A stretch of DNA of 64,000 bases from Gemmatimonadales bacterium (lineage in GTDB: Bacteria > Gemmatimonadota > Gemmatimonadetes > Longimicrobiales > Gaopeijiaceae). Position 1 is the first letter of the stretch; every line of letters begins with the position of its first letter. The stretch covers positions 1 through 64,000 of the forward strand of contig REBS01000113.1 of the NCBI GenBank assembly GCA_007692605.1, given 5' to 3'. A program made the position numbers and the translations under genes. The notes below the pieces were generated by a model, which had not been told where the DNA came from, ran no database searches, and saw nothing but the letters and a program-made list of their open reading frames with translations. Below, piece by piece: positions 25,627 to 31,835 of this stretch.

Positions 25627-27671
25627 CGATCCTCCGGGGCGGACCCGGTTGCGGCCCCCACCGAACAGAGCGCCGCTCCATTGCCCCCGGCCGGCCCCGC
25701 AGCCGTCCGGGCCGTGCCGAGCTGGATTCCGTCTCCGATCTGGAAGCCGGGTGGAATCCGCGTCGGCGTGCGCCCGGTGATGGGCACATCGCCGAAGAGG
25801 GAGCGTGCCGCCGCCCGCTGGCTCTCTTCGGATCCACTCCACGCGAGTAGATATGCCTGCGCTTCCGGGAACTCCCTGAGCAGGTAGGGATTCCCGAACG
25901 ATACGACGACGTGGGGGACCCGGGTCTCGGCCAGCCTTCGGATGAGCCGGGAGAGCTCCTCGGGGACCGCGACGCTTCCCGCGTAGGCGACCGCGGTGAC
26001 GTGCAGCGAGATGACCACGAGGTCGCTCGAGCTGGCCCGCTGCAGGATCCGCTCGTACTCCTCGGCCGGGGTTGCCTGGCCGATCGTGCGGGTCTGCAGC
26101 CGTGGGTAGGTTTGCCGCAGTCGCTGGTCGAAGGCGCGCCCTCCCATCAGGTCGTTCGTCCGGCGATAGGTCACCGAGAGGACATCGGCGGTTCCGGTCC
26201 CCAGCAGGGGCAGGATGCCCCGCTCGTTTCGGAGCAGGGTCAGGGAGCGCTCGGCGATCTCCCGGGCCATCGCCGTGTGGGTGGGGATCCCGACCGAACG
26301 ATGCAGCGCCTCGAGGTCGACGGTGCGCTCCTCGTGCAGCCCCAGCGCCTCCTTCTGGCCGAGGATCCGGCGGACCGAGGCGTCGATGCGCGACTCCGGG
26401 ATGCGTCCGGCCAGGACCGCGTCGACCACGCCCCGGATCGCGGCCTCGGGATCCGGGGGCATGAGCAGGACGTCGGCACCCGCGAGCACCGCCTGCACGG
26501 CGGCCTCTCCGCGCGAGTAGAGCCGGTCGATCGCATTCATGTCCATGGCGTCGGTGAAAACCAGTCCCTCGAATCCCATCTGCTCGCGCAGGAGCCCCGT
26601 GAGCACGTTGCGAGAGAGGGTCGCGGGCAGCCGGGGATCCTCGGTCAGCCCGGGCATCGCGATGTGCGCCGTCATGATCGCGCCCATCCCCGCGTCGATC
26701 GCCTCGCGGAAGGGCCGGAGCTCCACCCGGTTCAGCCGCTCGGAGCCCACCCGGATCACGGGCAGGGCCAGGTGCGAATCGGTCTCGGTGTCGCCGTGCC
26801 CGGGAAAGTGCTTGCCCGTCGCGACCGCCCCGTGGTCGTGGATTCCCCGGATGAAGCACGCACCCAGCTCCCCGACGCGGGCCGGGTCCTCGCCGAAGGA
26901 TCGGGTGTTGATGATCGGGTTATCGGGGTTGTTGTTCACGTCGAGCACGGGCGCGAAGGGGACGTGGATCCCCGAGGCGCGCGCCTCGACCGCGGTGATC
27001 CTCCCCATTTCATAGGCGAGGACGCGTTCGTCCGCCGCTCCCACCGCCATCAGCGAGGGGAAGTTGGTCGCCCCTCCCAGGTCGTGCACCCCGGGCAGAT
27101 GGATCGCGCCCCGCAGCCGGAACCCCGCACCGGTCTCGAGGTCCGCCGCCACGAGAAGGGGAAGGTGGGAGCGGCGCTGCGCCACATTCGTCTTCGTCGC
27201 CACGTCGATCGGCGTGCCCACCGAAACGATCATGCCCCCGATCTCGTGGTTGTCGATCATGCGGGCGAGCCGTTCGAACGAGGGACTCCCCTCGGGCGCG
27301 AAGTCTCCGAGCACCCAGGGCATGATCATCTGCCCCACCTTCTGTCGCAGACTGAGCGTCTCGAGCGTCGCCTCGGTCCAGGCGCCGGGAGGGCCTCCGG
27401 GCGCGGGCACCGGAAGCGGGGTCGCCGGGGGAGCGCCGGGCGTGCGATCCGGGCCGGCCATCACATCGTCACGGGTCACCCGGGGGTCCCCACCCGCCAG
27501 GGTGTCCGGACGAGGAAGCGAGTCCACGGGGATGGGGGGCGCCTCGACGGCCTCTTCGGCAGCCGGAGGTGAAGGGGCCGGGGGGACCTCCCTGGAACAC
27601 CCGACGCCCACGACGGCGACGAGCAGGAGGAGTATCGCGGGGCGAACAACGGTGCCAGGCGGCGGATGCAT
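25623..27671 (-). CDS. Beta-N-acetylglucosaminidase lipoprotein (NagZ-like, GH3)
   Basis: The product has 682 residues from ATG 27671; a GTG directly before it is an alternative. The signal ends in lipobox VVGVGC (Cys 25), so the enzyme is probably anchored in the outer or inner membrane facing the periplasm, or at the surface. After a Pro-rich tether (about 28-98) comes the GH3 domain with KHFPGHGDTETDSH at 287-300, which holds the NagZ-type Asp-His acid/base dyad, and nucleophile Asp 374 in LVFTDAMDMNAI. A C-terminal alpha/beta domain (about 500-640) is present, as in Gram-positive NagZ. It removes terminal GlcNAc from peptidoglycan fragments. It is the first gene of the minus-strand salvage operon and a paralogue of the next gene. 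Confidence 0.9.
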   Translation of the reverse strand: MHPPPGTVVRPAILLLLVAVVGVGCSREVPPAPSPPAAEEAVEAPPIPVDSLPRPDTLAGGDPRVTRDDVMAGPDRTPGAPPATPLPVPAPGGPPGAWTEATLETLSLRQKVGQMIMPWVLGDFAPEGSPSFERLARMIDNHEIGGMIVSVGTPIDVATKTNVAQRRSHLPLLVAADLETGAGFRLRGAIHLPGVHDLGGATNFPSLMAVGAADERVLAYEMGRITAVEARASGIHVPFAPVLDVNNNPDNPIINTRSFGEDPARVGELGACFIRGIHDHGAVATGKHFPGHGDTETDSHLALPVIRVGSERLNRVELRPFREAIDAGMGAIMTAHIAMPGLTEDPRLPATLSRNVLTGLLREQMGFEGLVFTDAMDMNAIDRLYSRGEAAVQAVLAGADVLLMPPDPEAAIRGVVDAVLAGRIPESRIDASVRRILGQKEALGLHEERTVDLEALHRSVGIPTHTAMAREIAERSLTLLRNERGILPLLGTGTADVLSVTYRRTNDLMGGRAFDQRLRQTYPRLQTRTIGQATPAEEYERILQRASSSDLVVISLHVTAVAYAGSVAVPEELSRLIRRLAETRVPHVVVSFGNPYLLREFPEAQAYLLAWSGSEESQRAAARSLFGDVPITGRTPTRIPPGFQIGDGIQLGTARTAAGPAGGNGAALCSVGAATGSAPEDR

Positions 27672-27785
27672 CACGAATCGGATCCCTCGAGTCCATGGGT
27701 TCGGCGGAGACTGTCTTCAAGGTAGGCGCGGCCGGGAGCCGGGACAATCGACTCGGGAGCCCGAACGATCGACCCGGGCACCGCG

Positions 27786-27814
27786 TTGACCGCCCCTCGG
27801 CCTCCCCGTCATCT
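27786..27814 (+). promoter_or_regulatory. Candidate promoter giving leaderless namZ mRNA
   Basis: TTGACC (27786-27791), a 17-base spacer and TCATCT (27809-27814) match the -35 (5/6) and -10 (4/6) consensus. The predicted transcript start coincides with the A of the namZ ATG at 27822, and there is no Shine-Dalgarno sequence in the TTTCCTTC before it. Confidence 0.4.
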
Positions 27815-27821
27815 TTCCTTC

Positions 27822-29141
27822 ATGCCCGCTCTCCTTCGTTCGTACCCGACTCGTGCTCTCCCGGCTCCCGCCGCGCTCCTTCTCCTGCTCTTCGCCGCGT
27901 GTGGTGCCGGTCCGGGCGACAGTGCCCCGATCTCGGCGGACGGCGCCGTCGAGAGCGGGGCCGAGGCCACCGATCCCGTGCGCCCGGGGATCGACGTACT
28001 CCTCTCCGACTCCCTGCACCTGATCGAGGGACGACGCGTGGGGCTCGTCACGAACCACACGGGGATCGATCGCGAGGGGGTGTCGAGCATCGACCGGCTG
28101 CACGGCGCGGTCGGGGTCGAACTCGTCGCACTCTACTCTCCGGAGCACGGAATCCGGGGCACGGCCGAAGCCGGGGAGCTGGTGGACCACACCGTTGACG
28201 ATCGCACGGGACTCCCGGTCCACTCCCTGTACGGCGACACCCGCAAGCCGACCCCCGAGATGCTCGAGGGCGTCGACGTCCTCCTCTTCGACATCCTCGA
28301 CATCGGGGCCCGCTACTACACCTACATCTACACGATGGCGCTGGCGATGGAGGCCGCGGGCGAGGCGGGGATCCCCTTCGTGGTGCTCGACCGTCCGAAT
28401 GCGATCGGGGGATGGGCGACGCAGGGGAATATCCTGGATCCGGCCTTCTCGTCGTTCGTGGGGATGTATCCGATCCCGATCCGGCATGGGCTGACTCCGG
28501 GGGAGCTGGCACGGGTGTACCGCGGGGAGTTCGGGGTCGTGGCGGAGCTTCACGTGGTTCCCGTGGAGGGCCTCCGGCGGACGATGGACATGACGGATAC
28601 CGGACTCCCCTGGACGCCGCCATCCCCCAACATGCCCTCGCTCGAGAGCGCCTATCACTATCCGGGCACCTGCCTGTTCGAGGGGACGAACCTGTCGGTC
28701 GGGCGCGGGACGGATCGGGCCTTCCAGCAGATCGGGGCCCCCTGGCTCGATGCGGAGCGGGCGGTGACCAGGCTCGAGGCGCTCGGGCTGGACGGGGTGC
28801 GCTTCGAGGCCGTGACCTTCGTCCCGACCACACCGGGCGACGGGAAGTTCGCCGGCGAAGAGGTGCGGGGGATCCGGCTGCACGTGACCGATCGCGAGCG
28901 CTACAACCCGACGCGTGCCGGTGTCGCGCTCCTTTCGGTGACGCGGGCGCTGGCGCGTGGGGACGGGGAGTCCGCCGACCGGTGGGAGTGGCGGACGTCT
29001 CACTTCGATCGACTGGCCGGAACCGACGTCCTCAGAGAAGGGCTCGACGAAGGGCGCGCGATCGATGCGCTCGTCGCCGGGTGGGACGAGGCGTCCCGCG
29101 CCTTCGGCGAGCGGGTGGAGCCGTACCGCATCTACCCCTGA
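27822..29141 (+). CDS. namZ: Exo-beta-N-acetylmuramidase NamZ (GH171, DUF1343) lipoprotein
   Basis: The product has 439 residues. The signal ends in lipobox LLLFAAC (Cys 27). The DUF1343/GH171 hallmarks are all there: RRVGLVTNHTGID (71-83), YSPEHGIRG with Glu 108, GLPVHSLYGDTRKPT, DVLLFDILDIGARYYTYIYT, FVVLDRPNAIGG, PIRHGLTPGELA, WTPPSPNMP and YPGTCLFEGTNLSVGRGTDR. In Bacillus subtilis NamZ (YbbC) removes MurNAc from the non-reducing ends of peptidoglycan fragments and works with NagZ and AmiE. Here it is divergent from the nagZ operon with a 150-base shared gap. The length is normal. The frame before ATG 27822 is read-through. This is the clearest sign that the locus recycles peptidoglycan sugars. 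Confidence 0.93.
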   Translation: MPALLRSYPTRALPAPAALLLLLFAACGAGPGDSAPISADGAVESGAEATDPVRPGIDVLLSDSLHLIEGRRVGLVTNHTGIDREGVSSIDRLHGAVGVELVALYSPEHGIRGTAEAGELVDHTVDDRTGLPVHSLYGDTRKPTPEMLEGVDVLLFDILDIGARYYTYIYTMALAMEAAGEAGIPFVVLDRPNAIGGWATQGNILDPAFSSFVGMYPIPIRHGLTPGELARVYRGEFGVVAELHVVPVEGLRRTMDMTDTGLPWTPPSPNMPSLESAYHYPGTCLFEGTNLSVGRGTDRAFQQIGAPWLDAERAVTRLEALGLDGVRFEAVTFVPTTPGDGKFAGEEVRGIRLHVTDRERYNPTRAGVALLSVTRALARGDGESADRWEWRTSHFDRLAGTDVLREGLDEGRAIDALVAGWDEASRAFGERVEPYRIYP

Positions 29142-29175
29142 CCACTCGACCCCGGGCCTCGCCGGGCGCGAACGG

Positions 29176-29541
29176 TCAGTGCCCCAGGTCGGCCACCCAG
29201 AGCCGGGCAGGTGGGACCGGCGTCTCGCGTTTCCGGTCGACCTCGAGACGCTCGACCTGCCCGGGGGCCTCGAGCCATCCGACCACCGAGCGCATCGAAT
29301 CGTCGGTCAGATAGGGCTCATGGGTCACGAGCGCGGCATCCCGAAGTCGCACGGCCATCCCCACCATCTCCTGCATCGGACCCGGGTTCACGACCACGGC
29401 CTGCACCTGGATCGTGGCGCGCGGCGTGGCCTCGACACCGGCATCCTGGGCGGATACCGCGGCAGGTCTCGCAAAATGAATCATCCCGACCACCACGAGG
29501 GTCAGGATCATTCTGATGGAACCGCTGTCGGGTCGGCGCAT
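29176..29541 (-). CDS. Small secreted protein of unknown function
   Basis: The product has 121 residues from ATG 29541, chosen because GGAG lies six bases upstream and because it places a proper signal peptide at the N-terminus (SIRMILTLVVVGMIHFARPA, cleavage after about residue 32, VSA-Q). The open frame goes on to an ATG at 29595, which would put polar residues before the signal. The mature part of about 90 residues has no motif I recognise; it begins with a beta-rich ATIQVQAVVVNPGPM stretch faintly like the start of the DUF4402 subunits across the gap. It is divergent from the pilus-like operon and may be a minor component of it, but nothing proves that. Confidence 0.6.
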   Translation of the reverse strand: MRRPDSGSIRMILTLVVVGMIHFARPAAVSAQDAGVEATPRATIQVQAVVVNPGPMQEMVGMAVRLRDAALVTHEPYLTDDSMRSVVGWLEAPGQVERLEVDRKRETPVPPARLWVADLGH

Positions 29542-29569
29542 GGTGGGCTCCGGAATCGGGGGATGCCGC

Positions 29570-29591
29570 ATGCTGCTTTGAATTGCAGCAT
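29570..29591. promoter_or_regulatory. Inverted repeat, candidate activator-binding site
   Basis: Perfect 7-bp arms ATGCTGC (29570-29576) and GCAGCAT (29585-29591) around an 8-base TTTGAATT centre form a dyad 22 bases long. It lies about 195 bases upstream of the -24 element, a usual distance for an NtrC-type enhancer site, and also inside the leader of the divergent small secreted gene. Confidence 0.4.
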
Positions 29592-29783
29592 CCATGCCTG
29601 AGCGACATATTTCGCATAAGCCCTTTATTTACAATGACTTCCACTTCATCTACGGCAACTACCCTTCCGCACCCTCTGCCTGATTTCACTACACTGAAAC
29701 TGCGGCACCGCCCCTCGGCAAGTCATTCCGGGCCCCCGCCATGATGTCCGATTTCTGCACACCTTCCGATTTTGAAACACCGG

Positions 29784-29799
29784 TGGCACCCGCGTTGCC
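29784..29799 (+). promoter_or_regulatory. Sigma-54 (RpoN) promoter of the DUF4402/chaperone/usher operon
   Basis: TGGCACCCGCGTTGCC matches the consensus TGGCAC-N5-TTGC exactly, with the invariant GG (29785-29786) and GC (29797-29798) ten bases apart. Transcription would begin near 29810, leaving a leader of about 95 bases to the first ATG at 29905. An NtrC-type activator is encoded at the end of the same run of genes. Confidence 0.75.
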
Positions 29800-29904
29800 C
29801 TTCCCTGTGGCCAGCCTACAGCGGCGCACTCGCCCCGAGTCCCACATCCGGGACCGGAGACCCGGTGACGCGCCAGAACGAAGAACCACTTGGGAGCCAC
29901 AGAA

Positions 29905-30417
29905 ATGAAGAAAGTGACCATGATCCTCGCCCTCACCGCCTTTCTCGCGATTCCGGCGATGGGATCCGCGCAGGCGCAGGGAGACGAGGGAGTCGTCAAC
30001 GCCACCGCCACCGTGATCGCCCAGCTCGAGGTTGCGGGCGAAGAAGACCTCCGCTTCGGCGATGTGATTCCGGGAATCGCCTCCAGCGTCGCCGGCACCG
30101 ACGTGGCGAACGCCGGTCGCTTCCGCATCCAGGGTGGCGGGGACCAGCAGGTCTCTCTCGATTTTGACCTTCCCGAAGACCTCGATGGCCCGGGCAGTGC
30201 GACGATGCCGATCAGTTTCGGAACGAGTTCGGCCGGTCACAGCGCGAACTCGACGGCGGTCGCGGGAACCTTCAATCCGAACACTCAGCGCCTCCAGAAC
30301 CTGGTGGGCGGTCAACTCTACGTCTTCATCGGCGGAACGGTGACTCCGGCCACAGCCCAGCCAGCCGGCTCGTACAGCGGTCAGATCACCCTGAACGTCG
30401 CCTACACCGGCAACTGA
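29905..30417 (+). CDS. DUF4402 secreted fibre subunit 1
   Basis: The product has 170 residues. A Sec signal peptide is clear (MKKVTMILALTAFLAIPAMG, cleavage after about residue 25, AQA-Q). The mature protein is a beta-sandwich of the DUF4402 type: ATATVIAQLEVAGEEDLRFG at the start, a FRIQGGGDQQVSLDFDLPED strand pair, SFGTSSAG, and the closing YVFIGGTVTP...GSYSGQITLNVAYTGN. DUF4402 proteins are known to be encoded with PapD-like chaperones and ushers, as here, and are thought to be pilin-like subunits. ATG 29905 starts the signal exactly; an ATG 15 bases earlier is in frame. It is the first gene after the sigma-54 promoter and likely the main subunit. Confidence 0.85.
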   Translation: MKKVTMILALTAFLAIPAMGSAQAQGDEGVVNATATVIAQLEVAGEEDLRFGDVIPGIASSVAGTDVANAGRFRIQGGGDQQVSLDFDLPEDLDGPGSATMPISFGTSSAGHSANSTAVAGTFNPNTQRLQNLVGGQLYVFIGGTVTPATAQPAGSYSGQITLNVAYTGN

Positions 30418-30491
30418 GTCCGCCCCGTTCGGTGGGGTCGGCGGGAGGTCCTCCCGCCGGCCCCCCGAGCGCGCGCTCACCCCGCCCCCCG

Positions 30492-30977
30492 ATGCCATTT
30501 CGCCTTCCTGTGACCCTTTCGATCGGGCTGCTCGCAATCGCGGTGCCCGGTGCGGCCTCGGCCCAGGAGGGCCCTCCGCTCGCGGTACAGGGTCAACAGG
30601 ACCTGAGCTTCGGGGAGCTGCTGGGAGGGCTGGCGACCCAGGTCTCACCGAACGACGCGGGGCGGAACGCGCAGCTCCGAATCCGCGGCGCTCGAGACCA
30701 GACGATCGAGATCTCCTTCGAGCTTCCCGCTGAGATGACACGGCCCGAAGGTGGCTCGATCCCCCTGCTCTTCGGAGTGGCCGACGCGCAGTTCTCGGCC
30801 AGCGGGAGCACCGGCGATCGGATCCCATTCGACCCGAACACGCCCTGGACCATCACGCTGACCCAGCAGGGATGGTCCTGGATCTTCCTGGGAGGCACGG
30901 TCCAGCCCCCGGCCCAGGCGCCACTCGGAAATTACTCCGCAACGATCACACTCACCCTCTCCGACCTCGGAAGCTGA
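30492..30977 (+). CDS. DUF4402-like secreted fibre subunit 2
   Basis: The product has 161 residues. The signal peptide spans about 1-24 (LPVTLSIGLLAIAVPGAASA). The mature domain parallels subunit 1: [56 protein letters not shown], then WSWIFLGGTVQPPAQAPLGN and YSATITLTLSDL at the end. The two share the LSFG/LRFG, R-I-[RQ]-G and FxGGTV-P landmarks but are otherwise divergent, as expected for a major and a minor subunit. ATG 30492 is preferred over the frame's first ATG at 30432 because it starts the signal. It lies 74 bases after subunit 1 and 7 bases before the chaperone gene. Confidence 0.78.
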   Translation: MPFRLPVTLSIGLLAIAVPGAASAQEGPPLAVQGQQDLSFGELLGGLATQVSPNDAGRNAQLRIRGARDQTIEISFELPAEMTRPEGGSIPLLFGVADAQFSASGSTGDRIPFDPNTPWTITLTQQGWSWIFLGGTVQPPAQAPLGNYSATITLTLSDLGS

Positions 30978-30984
30978 GGACACC

Positions 30985-31821
30985 ATGAAGACGCTGATTC
31001 GCTCGCTGACCCTGACCGTGCTGCTCGGCATGGGCGTTCTGACGGCCGAGGCGCTCTCGATCGTGGTCGCCCCCACGGCGGTCTACCTCGAGCACTCGAC
31101 CCGCTCGGCCACGGTGACCCTCTTCAATCCCGGGAACACCCCCGAAGAGGTCACGATCTCGACGCTCTTCGGCTACCCCGCGACCGACGAGGACGGCCGC
31201 CTCCACCTGTTCACCGACGAGGCGGGCGACGATCCCCGGTCGGCGGCGGGGTGGCTGCGTGCCTATCCGCAGCGGGTGGTGGTCGCCCCCGGTGAGCGTC
31301 AGGTGGTCCGGCTCCTCGGCGAGCCCCCGGCCGACCTCGCCGATGGAGAGTACTGGGCGCGGCTGGCGATCACCTCGGGCACCGAGTCGACCCGGGTTGG
31401 CGCCGTTCCCGGTGAATCGGATGTCCGCGTCGGCCTCGACATGCGCGTGCGGACCGTGATCGCGGCCAACTACCGCAAGGGAGCGATCACCACCGGGCTC
31501 GAGATCGAGGACTTCCAGCCCTGGATCGAGGATGGACGCCTGCGCCTTCGCCCCCGGCTCCTCCGACAGGGGTCCGCGGCATACATCTCGGCGCTGACCC
31601 TGACCCTGACGAACCCGAACGGCGAGGTCGTGCGGGAGTGGCAGGAACAGGTGGCGGTCTACCGCGAGTACCGCCGCCTCTTCGAGTACGACGTGTCGGA
31701 CCTGGGGCCGGGTCCCTTCCGCCTTCGGGCCCACTTCACCACCGATCGAGACGATGTGCCCGCGGCCTTCCGGCTCCGTACGACTCCGATCGAGCGGGAA
31801 GCTCCCGTGTCCCTGCGCTGA
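30985..31821 (+). CDS. PapD-like periplasmic chaperone
   Basis: The product has 278 residues with a signal peptide (about 1-23, LLGMGVLTAEA). The first domain (about 25-135) is PapD-like: LSIVVAPTAVYLEHSTRSAT and VTLFNPGNTPEEVTISTLFG form the first strands, and the AYPQRVVVAPGERQVVRLLG stretch matches the conserved proline-rich [RP]-x-x-x-L-x-P-G-x-x-Q-x-[IV]-R-[LI] strand that contacts subunits. The second domain (about 145-265) is another beta-sandwich. Such chaperones hold fibre subunits in the periplasm and hand them to the usher. It is 7 bases after subunit 2 and 14 bases before the usher. The C-terminal domain is not one I recognise from classical FimC. Confidence 0.83.
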   Translation: MKTLIRSLTLTVLLGMGVLTAEALSIVVAPTAVYLEHSTRSATVTLFNPGNTPEEVTISTLFGYPATDEDGRLHLFTDEAGDDPRSAAGWLRAYPQRVVVAPGERQVVRLLGEPPADLADGEYWARLAITSGTESTRVGAVPGESDVRVGLDMRVRTVIAANYRKGAITTGLEIEDFQPWIEDGRLRLRPRLLRQGSAAYISALTLTLTNPNGEVVREWQEQVAVYREYRRLFEYDVSDLGPGPFRLRAHFTTDRDDVPAAFRLRTTPIEREAPVSLR

Positions 31822-31835
31822 CCGGAGCCGACTCG

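Larger units (their letters stand above)
29542..29904. promoter_or_regulatory. Divergent regulatory region of the DUF4402 locus (363 bases without a gene)
   Basis: This is the longest gap in the window. From its left side it holds an inverted repeat (29570-29591), an AT-rich patch (about 29600-29700) unlike the surrounding GC-rich DNA, a near-consensus sigma-54 promoter (29784-29799), and a leader of about 95 bases before ATG 29905 (GGGAG lies about ten bases upstream of it). This is the order expected for an enhancer-binding-protein-controlled promoter: upstream activator site, a DNA-bending AT-rich stretch, then the -24/-12 elements. Confidence 0.6.

Noticed and set aside
22726..25887. 1053-residue open frame on the plus strand opposite the NagZ fusion
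   Set aside because: Composition-biased and without any motif; the opposite strand has complete GH3 and serine-hydrolase sites.
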